DNA from: Aquificaceae bacterium
Lineage (GTDB): Bacteria > Aquificota > Aquificia > Aquificales > Aquificaceae
Direction of reading: 5' to 3'
Assembly: GCA_027079305.1 (NCBI GenBank)
Contig: JALWVU010000073.1
Span: forward strand, 62,001 to 126,000
Length of the DNA: 64,000 nt
The notes beneath the pieces are model-generated. The model was not told the origin of the DNA, did not search any database, and saw only the letters and a program-made list of their open reading frames with translations. Each line of letters starts with the position of its first letter. Positions within the stretch are counted from its first letter, which is position 1. Both the position numbers and the translations under genes were made by a program. Shown in pieces: positions 51,244 through 60,954 of the stretch.

Positions 51244-52780
51244 AGGCTATCTCCTTCGGCCTCCTCTTTTCAGCTATGAACACTAAAAGTGTAAGGAAGA
51301 GGAAGAGACCTATCAGATAGAACCTGGTGACCCATACAGTCCAGTGGGTCTCAGCGACCACCTTGGGAATATACTCCTTGCCCCACGCACCCAGAAGGAT
51401 TAAAAGGAACAGAGGTGTTACGTATCTCATCACGTAGTAGTAAAACTTCGGAACCTTTATTATCCCGCCCCTGTTTATCTCTTCCCAGGCCCTTTGTCCT
51501 CCGAATATCCACATGAAGATTATCATCTCAAGAAGCCCGAAGAAAACCACACCTATGGTGCCGGCCCAAAAGTCCATCTCATCGAGGGACTTGTTCAGAA
51601 AGATAACAAGATGAGCGCTGAAGAAGACTATTCCCGCGGTAATGAGAACGGAGCTTTTCCTCGAAAGGCCGAACTCGTCCTCAAAGAAGGCTATGAGAGG
51701 TTGCATGAGAGCTATGGACGAGGTAAGCCCCGCAAAGAATAGAAGGAAGAACCAGAGGAACCCCAAAAACTCCCCCGCAGGCATGTTGGCAAATATAGCG
51801 GGAAGGCTTATGAAACCCAGATTGAAGGCTCCCGACTTGGCTATGGCTACCGCGTTGGCAACGCCGAAGAAGGCCACAGCAGCGGGGATGGCCAGAGAAC
51901 CTCCCAGAACTACCTCCGCGGTTTCGTTCAAAGAGGCTGCGGTGAGGCCACTAAGAGTAATATCCTGGTTCCTTCTAAGGTAAGATGCGTAGGTTATTAT
52001 GGCCCCGAAGCCCAGGCTGAGGGTGAAGAATATCTGTCCCGAGGCTGCTATCCAGACACCTGGATCGGTAAGCTTGGAGATGTCCGGCTTCCAGAGGAAG
52101 TTGAGCCCCTCGAGGGCAGTCCCGTTGGGAGTCTCTAAAAGGAAGACTCTGACCACAAGCACTACCGCAAGGATAAACAGGGTTGGCATAGCGATCTTTG
52201 CGAAGGCTTCTATTCCCCTGGAAACTCCCCTTATAAGGATCATCACGTTTATAGCCATAGTTATGCAGAAAACCATGTAGGCATACAGGGAGGGAGTTAT
52301 AAAGTCTTGCCCCGACCCAACGTAGCTTACAAGAAACTCTTTAAAAGGTTTCAGGTAGGTATCGGGATCGGTTCCGTTTTCAGGAACGCTCGGAACTAAA
52401 CCGAGTAGAAACTTCACCGCAAAGCCCAGGGTCCAGGACTCTATGTAAACATAGTAGATGATAACCACCAGAGGTATCCAGAGACCGAAGACGCCTATGA
52501 CCTTGGAAATCCTGTTATTCCACAGAAGATAGAATATAGCGGGTGTAGTTCCGTGACCCCTGGCCCCTCCGTATCTTCCTATCGCCCACTCTATCCACAT
52601 AAGAGGTATGCCTATGATCAGGAAGGCTATTATGTATGGGATCATGAAGGCACCGCCCCCGTTCTCCGCCGCCTGAACGGGAAAACGGAGGAAGTTCCCG
52701 AGGCCCACCGCGTTCCCCGCCATAGCGAGGATAAGACCTATCCGGGTAGCCCACCTCTCCCTTCCGTAGTTCTGAACCAT
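51236..52780 (-). CDS. Sodium-dependent transporter of the SNF/NSS family
   Basis: A 514-residue neurotransmitter:sodium symporter homologue with about twelve helices. The start [28 protein letters not shown] is the conserved first helix with the unwound sodium/substrate site, and [11 protein letters not shown] follows. Bacterial members usually import amino acids; the substrate is unknown. It lies 10 nt after the FUN14 gene on the same strand. Confidence 0.92.
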   Translation of the reverse strand: MVQNYGRERWATRIGLILAMAGNAVGLGNFLRFPVQAAENGGGAFMIPYIIAFLIIGIPLMWIEWAIGRYGGARGHGTTPAIFYLLWNNRISKVIGVFGLWIPLVVIIYYVYIESWTLGFAVKFLLGLVPSVPENGTDPDTYLKPFKEFLVSYVGSGQDFITPSLYAYMVFCITMAINVMILIRGVSRGIEAFAKIAMPTLFILAVVLVVRVFLLETPNGTALEGLNFLWKPDISKLTDPGVWIAASGQIFFTLSLGFGAIITYASYLRRNQDITLSGLTAASLNETAEVVLGGSLAIPAAVAFFGVANAVAIAKSGAFNLGFISLPAIFANMPAGEFLGFLWFFLLFFAGLTSSIALMQPLIAFFEDEFGLSRKSSVLITAGIVFFSAHLVIFLNKSLDEMDFWAGTIGVVFFGLLEMIIFMWIFGGQRAWEEINRGGIIKVPKFYYYVMRYVTPLFLLILLGAWGKEYIPKVVAETHWTVWVTRFYLIGLFLFLTLLVFIAEKRRPKEIACE

Positions 52781-52790
52781 AATGCAAATA

Positions 52791-53090
52791 TTATACTTTC
52801 ATGCCTATAGCAAAACCTACAGCGAAGCTACCCCCGAAGGAGACAGTCCGGACCGCGTTCTTTGCGAAGCTTTCGAAGGAAGAGAAGAACTCACCTGCAA
52901 ACCTCTCTACCGCGCCCCACTTAACCACTATTACACCGTTGTCCGCAAGCCATATGAGACTGAGTATGTAAATTCCGAGGATGAAGGCCAGCATTTTGAA
53001 AACTCTCTTCAGCGTGAAGCCGACGAGAAAGCCCAAAGCTCCCCCAAACCCGAGTTCCTTCAGGGCCTCGCTTCCAAAGATCTCTTCCAT
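52791..53090 (-). CDS. FUN14-family membrane protein
   Basis: A 99-residue protein resembling the FUN14 domain: [28 protein letters not shown], then two further hydrophobic stretches ([13 protein letters not shown] and [17 protein letters not shown]) with the glycine-rich helix ends typical of the family. Eukaryotic FUNDC1 is a mitophagy receptor; the bacterial role is unknown. It is 3 nt after mtnP in the leftward operon. Confidence 0.82.
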   Translation of the reverse strand: MEEIFGSEALKELGFGGALGFLVGFTLKRVFKMLAFILGIYILSLIWLADNGVIVVKWGAVERFAGEFFSSFESFAKNAVRTVSFGGSFAVGFAIGMKV

Positions 53091-53093
53091 CCT

Positions 53094-53927
53094 TTATACC
53101 TCCGCACCTTCCAGAACTTCTGAGCATCCGCAGGTCTTCTCCTCAGGAAGTCTCCTTGCAAACTCTTTAAGGACTTCCTTTATCTGGGCCTCCTTCTCCG
53201 CCATAAGCTCCAGGACCTCATCGCTCGTCAGTCTGCCAGAGGATATACCCGCGGCGGGATTCGCCACCACGCAGAGGGAGGTGTAGCACATGGTAAGCTC
53301 CCTTGCCAGAACAACCTCAGGATACCCGGTCATGCCAACCACGTCCGCACCGAGAGCGCTCAGAGCCTTTATTTCCGCTGGAGTTTCAAACCTCGGGCCT
53401 TCGGTGCAGGCGTATACGCCAGCGGGATGGTATCTAAGGCCCTTTTCCTGGAGTATCTCCATCAACAGCATCCTCATCTGAGGGCAGTAAGGCTCCGAGA
53501 CATCTATGTGAACAACCTTCCCCGAGTTCAGAAGCCGAGCTACCTTATCGCTTCCTTCCACCTTAACCGAGAACTTACCTTCGTAGAAGGTGGACTTCCT
53601 CCGCTTGGTAAAGTCCAGAAAGCTGTCTATTATCACGAAGTCTCCGGGATTGAAGAGCTTGTTTATTCCCCCTACCGCGGACACCGCAAGAACCCTGTCC
53701 ACTCCCACCTCCCTAAGCGCCCAGAGGTTTGCTCTGTAAGGGACGAGGTGGGGAGGATAGGAGTGGTCCCTTCCGTGCCTTGCAAGGAAGGCGAGTTTTC
53801 TTCCCTCAAGCTCGCCCAGAACTACCGGAGAGGAGGGATCCCCGAAGGGCGTTTTTATGAACTTCTCTTCCAATACACTCAGACCCTCAATTTCATATAG
53901 TCCGCTCCCCCCTATGAAGCCGAGCAT
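53094..53927 (-). CDS. mtnP: 5'-methylthioadenosine phosphorylase
   Basis: Phosphorolysis of methylthioadenosine, a by-product of aminopropyl transfer. The 277-residue protein shows [14 protein letters not shown], the phosphate-binding [37 protein letters not shown] and [18 protein letters not shown]. Because bpsA-type polyamine synthesis releases methylthioadenosine, this enzyme is expected in the same cell. The C-terminal cysteine motif TCGCSE is frequent in thermophilic homologues. Confidence 0.92.
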   Translation of the reverse strand: MLGFIGGSGLYEIEGLSVLEEKFIKTPFGDPSSPVVLGELEGRKLAFLARHGRDHSYPPHLVPYRANLWALREVGVDRVLAVSAVGGINKLFNPGDFVIIDSFLDFTKRRKSTFYEGKFSVKVEGSDKVARLLNSGKVVHIDVSEPYCPQMRMLLMEILQEKGLRYHPAGVYACTEGPRFETPAEIKALSALGADVVGMTGYPEVVLARELTMCYTSLCVVANPAAGISSGRLTSDEVLELMAEKEAQIKEVLKEFARRLPEEKTCGCSEVLEGAEV

Positions 53928-53939
53928 GGAAGAATTTTA

Positions 53940-55241
53940 CTACGAGACCCCTACGAGCTCTTCCGCCTTAACTATCTCCTCCGGATGGGCTATCCTGCCG
54001 AGAACCGCGCTCGCTGCCACCACCGCAGGATTGGCGAGGTAGGATTCGGACTTGGGATGCCCCATCCTTCCGGGGAAGTTCCTGTTGGAGGTGGATATGC
54101 ACCTATCCCCTTCCGCCAGGACTCCCATGTGTCCTCCCAGGCAGGGTCCGCAGGTAGAGGTAGAGACCACACAGCCTGCCTCTATGAATATGTCTATCAG
54201 CCCCTCGTGTAGCGCCTGGTGGTAAACCCTCTTGGAAGCGGGAATAACTATACACCTAACGTAAGGGTGAACCTTCTTACCCTGCTTCATGGCGGACTCG
54301 AAAACCTTGGCCGCTATTCTGAGGTCCTCCAGCCTTCCGTTGGTGCAGGAGCCTATAAAGGCCTGATCTATGCTTATGTGTGTGGATTCGCTGACGGGAT
54401 GAACGTTGGAGGGGAGATACGGCCATGCAACGAGGGGCTCTATCTTGCCTGCATCCCATTCGTAGATGGAGTGGTAATCCGCATCGGGATCGCTCGTGTA
54501 TACCTTCCACTCTTTCTGAGCGCGCTCTTTAACATACTCTATTGTCTTCTCGTCCGGGGCTATTATTCCGCTCTTTCCTCCCGCCTCTATGGCCATATTG
54601 GTTATGGTTAGCCTCTGTTCCATGGAGAGCTCGCGGATGGCCTCCCCTTCGAACTCCATAGCCCTGTAGAGGGCCCCGTCCACACCTATCTGACCTATGG
54701 TGTGCAGGATAAGGTCCTTGCCCATCACCCATGGCTTGGGCTTTCCGTAGAAGATGAACTTCATGGACTCAGGAACTCTGAGCCATATCTCACCGGTCGC
54801 CATGGCGTAGGCTATGTCAGTCGATCCCACACCGGTCGAAAAGGCACCGAGCGCTCCGTAGGTGCACGTGTGGGAGTCCGCTCCTACTACAAGATCCCCC
54901 GGAACTACGATGCCCCTTTCTGGAAGTATTGTATGCTCTATACCTTCTCCCTCTTCAAAGAAATACTTTATCCCGTGCTTTTTAGCAAAATCCCTTACTA
55001 TCTTGGCCTGCTCCGCGGACTTTATATCCTTGGCGGGGACAAAGTGGGATAGAACGAGAGCTATTCTATTGGGATCGAAGACGCTGTCTATACCGTATTT
55101 TTCAAGTATCTTTATGGCCAAGGGCGCGGTCACATCGTTGGCCATGGCGAGGTCTATCTTTGCGGTGATCAGATCCCCGGGTTTTACCTCCTTCCTTCCC
55201 GCGTGGTCCGCAAGGATCTTTTCTGTTATCGTCATACCCAT
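53940..55241 (-). CDS. leuC: 3-isopropylmalate dehydratase large subunit
   Basis: The 4Fe-4S aconitase-family subunit of leucine synthesis. From ATG 55241 it has 433 residues; this ATG overlaps the ftsH TGA by one base and follows AAGGAGGT. Marks: GADSHTCTYGALGAFSTGVGS and IGSCTNGRLEDLRIAAKVF and SCGPCLGGHMG-like STCGPCLGG, giving the three cluster cysteines, and NRNFPGRMGHP. The small subunit leuD is not in the window; leuA is 3.6 kb away on the other strand. Confidence 0.93.
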   Translation of the reverse strand: MGMTITEKILADHAGRKEVKPGDLITAKIDLAMANDVTAPLAIKILEKYGIDSVFDPNRIALVLSHFVPAKDIKSAEQAKIVRDFAKKHGIKYFFEEGEGIEHTILPERGIVVPGDLVVGADSHTCTYGALGAFSTGVGSTDIAYAMATGEIWLRVPESMKFIFYGKPKPWVMGKDLILHTIGQIGVDGALYRAMEFEGEAIRELSMEQRLTITNMAIEAGGKSGIIAPDEKTIEYVKERAQKEWKVYTSDPDADYHSIYEWDAGKIEPLVAWPYLPSNVHPVSESTHISIDQAFIGSCTNGRLEDLRIAAKVFESAMKQGKKVHPYVRCIVIPASKRVYHQALHEGLIDIFIEAGCVVSTSTCGPCLGGHMGVLAEGDRCISTSNRNFPGRMGHPKSESYLANPAVVAASAVLGRIAHPEEIVKAEELVGVS

Positions 55242-57142
55242 CAAACGACCTCCTTCTCGGTTTTTTCTTCTTCAGAGGGTTTTGTATCCTCAAAGGTTTT
55301 GGCTTCGTCCTTCTTACATCCCGTTTTTACTTCCACTCCGTAGAGTTTCAGTATTTCTACGAACTCCTCACAGGTTATGGACTCCTGCTCCAAGAGCTTC
55401 TTTACCACCGCCTTGAGGGGTTCTTTGTGAGCCTCTATGGTAGCCTTCGCCTGCTCGTAGGCTTCTGTGAGGATCCTCTTGACCTCTTCGTCTATCTCCT
55501 TCAGAAGCTCGGGACTTGTATCTATACTGTTGGTCATCCCGCCGATGAAGGGGTTGCTGACCTTTTTTATAGCTATGGGGCCTACCTTGTCGCTCATGCC
55601 CCACATGGACACCATCTTGTAGGCGAGTTCGGTGGCCCTCTGGAGGTCGTTCTCCGCTCCCGTAGTTATCCCTTCCTTACCGTAGAAGACCTCCTCCGCA
55701 GCCCTTCCTCCCATCATAACCAGTATCCTGTTGAACAGGTTCTTCTTGTCGTATATGTGCTTGTCGTCCACCGGGAGCTGTTGGGTGACACCGAGGGCCA
55801 TACCTCTGGGGATTATGGAGACCTTGTGAACCGGATCCGAGTCCTCGGTCATAAATCCCATAAGAGCGTGTCCCGCCTCGTGGTAGGCTATCTTCTCCTT
55901 CTCCTTTGGGGATATAACCATGCCCTTCCTCTCGAGGCCCATCGTTATCCTGTCTATGGCCTCCTCCACCTCTTCCATAGATATGAACTCTTTCCCCTTC
56001 CTCGCGGCGAGCAATGCTGCCTCGTTCAGGAGGTTCTCAAGATCCGCACCGGTAAAGCCCGGTGTAGCCCTCGCCACAAGCTCCAGGTCCACATCGGGGG
56101 CGAGCTTCTTGTTCTTGGCGTGAACTTTCAGTATCTCATACCTGCCCTTGACGTCGGGCCTCGGTATGAATATCTGCCTGTCGAACCTTCCGGGCCTCAG
56201 GAGTGCAGGGTCCAGAATGTCGGGCCTGTTGGTGGCAGCGATGACTATAATCCCCTCGGAGGTATCGAAGCCGTCCATTTCAACGAGGAGCTGGTTCAGG
56301 GTCTGCTCCCTCTCGTCGTGTCCTCCCCCGAGGTTCAGCGCGCCCCTCGTTCTTCCTACCGCGTCTATCTCGTCTATGAAGACTATACACGGAGCGTGTT
56401 TCTTTGCTGTCTCGAACAGATCTCTCACCCTCGCTGCGCCCACGCCCACAAACATCTCCACAAAGTCAGAACCGGATATGGATATGAAGGGGACGTGAGC
56501 CTCTCCCGCTATCGCCTTGGCAAGGAGCGTCTTACCCACTCCGGGCTCACCGTATAGGAGAACTCCTTTGGGGGGTCTTCCTCCAAGCTTCTGGAACTTT
56601 ATGGGATCCTTCAGATACTCGATTATCTCCTTTACCTCCTCCTTCACCTCGTCTATGCCCGCCACGTCGTTGAAGGTGACCTTCGGCTTCTCCTCTATGT
56701 AGACCTTAGCCCTGCTCTTCCCAAAGGAGAAGGCCCTTCCGGGACCTCCCTGGGGACCTCCCCCGCTCATCTGCCTCATCAGGGCTATCCATATTCCGAT
56801 GAACAGCAGGATAGGAAGCCAGGATATGAAGAGGTTCAAGAGCCATCCGGATCCCGCATCCCCCGCGTCCACGTCCACCCTTACACCCTTCTTAACGAGA
56901 TCGTCCACGATGGTAGAGCCCGGGGGGATAACGGTTTCTACCCTCTGGCCTTCCTTTGTGGTAGCTACCATCGTTCTGCCTTTAACGTGAACGCTCTCTA
57001 TCTTTCCTTCCTCGACCAGCTGAACGAAACTGTTCAGCGGTATCTTAGTGGCGAGCTCATGTCTCTGCTCAAATATGTTGAAAGCGATAATAGTCGCTCC
57101 GATTATGAGTATCCACACGAAAAGACTCTTGAACATCTGCAC
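55241..57142 (-). CDS. ftsH: ATP-dependent zinc metalloprotease FtsH
   Basis: Membrane-bound AAA+ protease (633 residues). Two membrane segments (about 5-23 and 105-125) flank a periplasmic region. Walker A is [10 protein letters not shown] (a GE variant of the usual GPPGTGKT), Walker [16 protein letters not shown] region [19 protein letters not shown], and zinc site HEAGHAL. The start is GTG 57142 behind GGAGGA; ATG 57136 is an alternative. It overlaps leuC by one base. Confidence 0.95.
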   Translation of the reverse strand: MQMFKSLFVWILIIGATIIAFNIFEQRHELATKIPLNSFVQLVEEGKIESVHVKGRTMVATTKEGQRVETVIPPGSTIVDDLVKKGVRVDVDAGDAGSGWLLNLFISWLPILLFIGIWIALMRQMSGGGPQGGPGRAFSFGKSRAKVYIEEKPKVTFNDVAGIDEVKEEVKEIIEYLKDPIKFQKLGGRPPKGVLLYGEPGVGKTLLAKAIAGEAHVPFISISGSDFVEMFVGVGAARVRDLFETAKKHAPCIVFIDEIDAVGRTRGALNLGGGHDEREQTLNQLLVEMDGFDTSEGIIVIAATNRPDILDPALLRPGRFDRQIFIPRPDVKGRYEILKVHAKNKKLAPDVDLELVARATPGFTGADLENLLNEAALLAARKGKEFISMEEVEEAIDRITMGLERKGMVISPKEKEKIAYHEAGHALMGFMTEDSDPVHKVSIIPRGMALGVTQQLPVDDKHIYDKKNLFNRILVMMGGRAAEEVFYGKEGITTGAENDLQRATELAYKMVSMWGMSDKVGPIAIKKVSNPFIGGMTNSIDTSPELLKEIDEEVKRILTEAYEQAKATIEAHKEPLKAVVKKLLEQESITCEEFVEILKLYGVEVKTGCKKDEAKTFEDTKPSEEEKTEKEVV

Positions 57143-57191
57143 TCTCGCTTCCTCCTAAATGGGTCCGTTAGAAATAGAAGATAGGCTGTCC

Positions 57192-58142
57192 TCAGCCCTT
57201 TTTCAAGCACAGGAGCTTACCCTTCCTGACCGCCCTCAGGCCCTCTCCCAGATCTACCTCACCTCCCCTTTTTAATAATCTCCTCACCTGCTCTATCTTG
57301 GAGAAGTTTAAAACTCCCGTGAACTTAAGAAGAACCCTCCTCTGAAGGGCTACGTGTTCCCTGGAAAGCTCACCTGCCCGCAAGCACCCGCCCTCTAAGA
57401 GCCTTTCCAGAGTTTCCGAGGCAAGTCTTTCCATCAGATCGTTCTCCCGCTTCAGGATCTCCCTCGTCCTGTAGAGAGTCTCCTCGAGGTTAGGGTTTAT
57501 CTCCTTGAGAATGGGGATGATTTCGTTCCTCAGTCTATTCCTAAAGAACCTCGGATCTCTGTTGCTCGTGTCTTCGACCCAATCGAGCCCCTTTGCCTCA
57601 GCGTAATCGAAGATCTCCTTTCTCGTGGCCCTGTAAAGGGGCCTGATTACGTCTCCTTCTTTCGGATCAAAACCTATCAGTCCCTCGAGACCGGCTCCCC
57701 TCACGAGCCATATCAGTGAGGTCTCCACAAGATCGTTAAGGTGGTGGGCGGTCGCTATCAGGTCAAACCCCCTTTCTTCCTTTACCTTCCGGAGAAAGGA
57801 ATACCTCCTCTCCCTCGCCACTTCCTCCAAGTTCCTTTTCTCTTTCTCCGCGGTCTTTCCCACATCTTCCCTCCCCACATAGATCTCGAGACCGAGCCCT
57901 CCCGCAAGCTCTTTGCAGAACTCCTCTTCCTCCGTAGCCTCCTCCCTGAGCATGTGATTGAAGTGGGCAAGGGCGAGATCCTTTATCCTCAAAAAATCTT
58001 TAAGTTCCAGCAAAGCGTGCGTTAAAACGACCGAGTCCACACCTCCGGAGAGGGCCACGAGCACCCTGGATCCGGGAGGGATAAGCTTCTCTTCCTTTTG
58101 GAGGGCTATGACCTTTCTAAGGAGCTTACTGACCTCTTTCAT
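57192..58142 (-). CDS. tilS: tRNA(Ile)-lysidine synthase
   Basis: Modifies C34 of tRNA-Ile(CAU) to lysidine so that it reads AUA. The 316-residue protein has the PP-loop VALSGGVDSVVLTHAL (about 28-43), AHFNHMLREEATEEEEFC, TAHHLNDLVETSLIWLVRGAG and NRLRNEIIPIL, all diagnostic. It starts within the end of the upstream TPR-like gene (17-nt overlap). Confidence 0.94.
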   Translation of the reverse strand: MKEVSKLLRKVIALQKEEKLIPPGSRVLVALSGGVDSVVLTHALLELKDFLRIKDLALAHFNHMLREEATEEEEFCKELAGGLGLEIYVGREDVGKTAEKEKRNLEEVARERRYSFLRKVKEERGFDLIATAHHLNDLVETSLIWLVRGAGLEGLIGFDPKEGDVIRPLYRATRKEIFDYAEAKGLDWVEDTSNRDPRFFRNRLRNEIIPILKEINPNLEETLYRTREILKRENDLMERLASETLERLLEGGCLRAGELSREHVALQRRVLLKFTGVLNFSKIEQVRRLLKRGGEVDLGEGLRAVRKGKLLCLKKG

Positions 58143-58752
58143 TCTTCAGCTTCTCTTGGAGTCTCTTTTTTACCTCCTTGTAGTAAGGATAAGCTATCCC
58201 TTCCCTCTTTATAAACTCGACCAGATCGAGGGCCTCTTCTATCCTACCTTCCCTCTCAAGGAGGTATACCATCACCTCAAAGGCGTTTATCTGGGGAAGC
58301 TGACCTCCCGATCTCTCCCTGAGGGCTTCCTTGTATTCTGGGTAGAGTCTTACATCCTCTTCGCAGTATTTCTTTATCTTTTCAAAGTCCTTCAGCTTCT
58401 GGGCAAGGAGGACGAGGTCGTTAAGGATCAGGTGGGCTTCGAGGGGAGTTCCTTCCATTTTAAGAGCCTCGTTGTAAAGCCACTCCGCAGTCTCGTAGTC
58501 TCCTTCGAGCAGGGCGGTCTGGGCTATGGTAGCCAGGAAGGTTCTTTTAGTGTAAAGGGGATTCTCTATCTCCCCGCTGTCGAAGTGCTTTGCCTTGTAT
58601 GGGAAGCTCAGGTTCTTGATGACCTTTATAGAGTAATACTTCTTTATCGCCTTCTGCTGGCGGGCATCTAAAGACTCATACCAGTCCCACAGATCGAGGG
58701 CCTTGAGGAGCCCTCCTTTCTCACGAAATATCTGAAATACTTTTCCGATCAT
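58126..58752 (-). CDS. TPR-like helical protein, function unknown
   Basis: A 208-residue cytoplasmic, all-helical protein. One clear TPR-type pair is TFLATIAQTALLEGDYETAEWLYNEALKMEG (helix A/B spacing as in TPRs; two fragments shown in sequence around residues 71-101), followed by further helical pairs to residue 190. It is first in the tilS-ftsH transcription unit. No catalytic motif is visible; a scaffold role is likely. Confidence 0.72.
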   Translation of the reverse strand: MIGKVFQIFREKGGLLKALDLWDWYESLDARQQKAIKKYYSIKVIKNLSFPYKAKHFDSGEIENPLYTKRTFLATIAQTALLEGDYETAEWLYNEALKMEGTPLEAHLILNDLVLLAQKLKDFEKIKKYCEEDVRLYPEYKEALRERSGGQLPQINAFEVMVYLLEREGRIEEALDLVEFIKREGIAYPYYKEVKKRLQEKLKNERGQ

Positions 58753-58805
58753 ATTTCTTAAAATTAAAGCTTAAAAGCTCGAGGTGGAGTTGACATTTTA
58801 GTAAT

Positions 58806-58820
58806 TGAGAATAGTTTTCA
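58806..58820. promoter_or_regulatory. Fur/PerR-like palindrome upstream of leuA
   Basis: TGAGAAT-A-GTTTTCA at 58806-58820 fits the 7-1-7 Fur-type pattern (TGATAAT-N-ATTATCA) at most positions. It follows TTGACA at 58790-58795 by 10 nt, so it would overlap the -10 region of a leuA promoter. Weak, pattern-only evidence. Confidence 0.35.
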
Positions 58821-58838
58821 ATTAACCGGAGGTAAAGG

Positions 58839-60404
58839 ATGGACAAGAGGGTTTACATCTTCGACACAACGCTGAGAGACGGAGAACAGGCACCGGGCTT
58901 TTCCATGACCACCGAAGAAAAGCTCCAGATGGCCCAACAGCTTGCGAGACTTGGTGTGGATGTGATAGAGGCGGGTTTTGCTGTAGCCTCCAAGGGGGAC
59001 TTTGAGGCTGTGAACAGAATAGCCCAGGAGGTAGAGGGACCCGTCATATGCTCCCTCGCGAGGGCGGTCGACAAGGACATAGAGGTAGCCGCTCAGGCCC
59101 TCGAGCCCGCGGAGAGAAAGCGCATACACACCTTTATAGCTACTTCCGAGATACACATGAAGTATAAGCTCCGGATGGAACCCAAAGAGGTTCTGGAAAG
59201 GGCCGTTAAGGCGGTAAAGCTGGCCAGAAACTTCACCGATGATGTGGAGTTCTCCTGTGAGGACGCTACCAGAAGCCAGAGGGAGTTCCTATACAGGATC
59301 ATCGAGGAGGTCATAAAAGCGGGAGCGACGGTTATAAACATACCGGACACGGTCGGCTACGCCATACCGGAAGAGTTCGGAGAGCTCATAAGCGACATAA
59401 TGAATAACGTTCCCAACATAGACAAGGTCATCCTCAGTGTCCACTGCCACGACGATCTGGGTCTCGCGGTTGCAAACTCGCTGACCGCGGTAAAGCACGG
59501 AGCCCGTCAGGTAGAGTGCACCATAAACGGAATAGGAGAAAGAGCAGGCAACGCAGCACTGGAAGAGATAGTTATGGCCTTAAAGGTCAGAAAGGACTAC
59601 TTTGGGGATCTATACACCAACATAAACACCAAAGAGATATACAAGAGTTCCAGACTCCTGTGCAGGATTACGGGTTCCTTCGTTCCGCCCAATAAGGCTA
59701 TCGTTGGAGACAACGCCTTTGCCCACGAATCGGGCATACACCAGCACGGTGTCCTGAGCCACAGACTCACATATGAGATAATGAACCCTGAAGATGTAGG
59801 GTTCCCCGCCAGCAGGAGGATAGTGCTTGGTAAACACTCAGGTAGGCACGCCTTGAAGCAGAAGCTGGAGGAATACGGTATCAAATACACCGATGAGGAT
59901 GTGGAGCGCATATACGAAAAGCTGAAGGAACTCGCTGATAAGAAAAAGGAGATCTACGACGAGGATGTGGAAGCCCTAATATATCAAGAATTTATGAAAG
60001 TAGAGGACGAGGAACCTGTTAAGGTAGAACACTTCCAGGTCCAGAGCGGGGACAACCTCATGCCCACAGCTACCGTAAAGCTTTACTACAAAGGAGAGGA
60101 GAGAACGGCTACAGCTACAGGGAACGGGCCCGTAGACGCCACCATAAAGGCTATCCAGAAGGCGCTGGATCTCAGCCCCAGGCTTCTTGATTACTCTATC
60201 AAGGCTCTGACACCCAACACGGACGCTCAGGCTGAGGCGAGGGTAGTTTTAGAGCTCGATGGTGTCAAGGCCTCCGGGAGAGGTGTGGACACAGATATAA
60301 TAAAGGCGAGCGTGAGCGCTTTCGTAGACGCCCTGAACAGGGCAATAATGAGGAAGGAATACATACTCCAGAGAAGCTCCCTCAGGGAAGAGGGCACGGT
60401 CTAA
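58839..60404 (+). CDS. leuA: 2-isopropylmalate synthase
   Basis: First committed enzyme of leucine synthesis. The 521-residue protein has the catalytic start FDTTLRDGEQAPGFSM, the metal site SVHCHDDLGLAVANSL, GERAGNAALEEIVMAL, HESGIHQHGVL, and a C-terminal regulatory domain (about 390-515; the DVEALIYQEF through TATATGNGPVDATIKAI region) that mediates leucine feedback. CCGGAGGTAAAGG precedes ATG 58839. Confidence 0.95.
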   Translation: MDKRVYIFDTTLRDGEQAPGFSMTTEEKLQMAQQLARLGVDVIEAGFAVASKGDFEAVNRIAQEVEGPVICSLARAVDKDIEVAAQALEPAERKRIHTFIATSEIHMKYKLRMEPKEVLERAVKAVKLARNFTDDVEFSCEDATRSQREFLYRIIEEVIKAGATVINIPDTVGYAIPEEFGELISDIMNNVPNIDKVILSVHCHDDLGLAVANSLTAVKHGARQVECTINGIGERAGNAALEEIVMALKVRKDYFGDLYTNINTKEIYKSSRLLCRITGSFVPPNKAIVGDNAFAHESGIHQHGVLSHRLTYEIMNPEDVGFPASRRIVLGKHSGRHALKQKLEEYGIKYTDEDVERIYEKLKELADKKKEIYDEDVEALIYQEFMKVEDEEPVKVEHFQVQSGDNLMPTATVKLYYKGEERTATATGNGPVDATIKAIQKALDLSPRLLDYSIKALTPNTDAQAEARVVLELDGVKASGRGVDTDIIKASVSAFVDALNRAIMRKEYILQRSSLREEGTV

Positions 60405-60674
60405 TTGCTGGGCCTTCTGTTAAGACTTAGGTTTGTTCTTCTACTGCTACGCTTCCTCATAGTTCCTGTTCTTGCCTTTTCTTTGGCCTTCTTTGTGTTC
60501 TTTCTGATAGGCTGGAGTCTATACGCCCTGATAATTGCCAAAACACTTAAGAAGCTCTTAGAAAATCCGTATCTATACGGACCACTCTTGATCCTCGAAG
60601 TGATGGTAGTCGTCCTCCTCCTATATTTCTCGGTTGTGTATGTGAATAGGATCAGGAGGAAATACCTAAAGTGA
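60405..60674 (+). CDS. Small membrane protein after leuA, function unknown
   Basis: An 89-residue protein that begins at a TTG directly after the leuA stop. Two long hydrophobic segments (about 9-42 and 57-77) are flanked by basic residues, and the C-terminus is basic (NRIRRKYLK). No family is recognised. It ends 6 nt before the homologous part of the array 2 leader. Unusual initiation and low complexity leave some doubt that it is expressed. Confidence 0.6.
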   Translation: MLGLLLRLRFVLLLLRFLIVPVLAFSLAFFVFFLIGWSLYALIIAKTLKKLLENPYLYGPLLILEVMVVVLLLYFSVVYVNRIRRKYLK

Positions 60675-60680
60675 AAGGTG

Positions 60681-60954
60681 CTATACTATTCTCGAAAACT
60701 GAGCAGGACGAAAGGGCCTGCCGGCTCCTTGGCAAGTGAATAGGGGGAGAGTTGTTTAAGATGCATCAAAATGCCTTGATGTTTTGATGCTTTGATGATA
60801 CTGTTCTGGGCAGGTTGATACACAAGGTTTAAAATGGGCTAAATTTCGAGGTCTTCTGCAGGACCGGCGATTTCCGGAAATTAACTTCATTTGCTGATAC
60901 AGGGAGTTGCATAAGTTATTGAATTGGCTTATATTATTAAACGGCTTGTTTGGG
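60681..60954 (+). promoter_or_regulatory. CRISPR array 2 leader
   Basis: About 274 nt, strongly similar to leader 1 from GCTATACTAT to the first repeat, including the GCATCAAAA/TTTTGATGC palindrome at 60763-60790 and the identical block that follows. Differences are concentrated in the linker between the GC-rich hairpins and the palindrome. No cas or RHH gene is adjacent, so this is a duplicated array that relies on the adaptation genes 47 kb to the left. Confidence 0.88.
60907..60935 (+). promoter_or_regulatory. Likely pre-crRNA promoter of array 2
   Basis: TTGCAT (60907-60912), the same 17-nt spacer as in leader 1, and TATATT (60930-60935). The first repeat begins 19 nt after the -10 element. 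Confidence 0.65.

Noticed and set aside
55427-56557. Long plus-strand reading frame (376 codons) over ftsH
   Set aside because: Antisense to conserved AAA+ and protease motifs of ftsH; no recognisable protein features.
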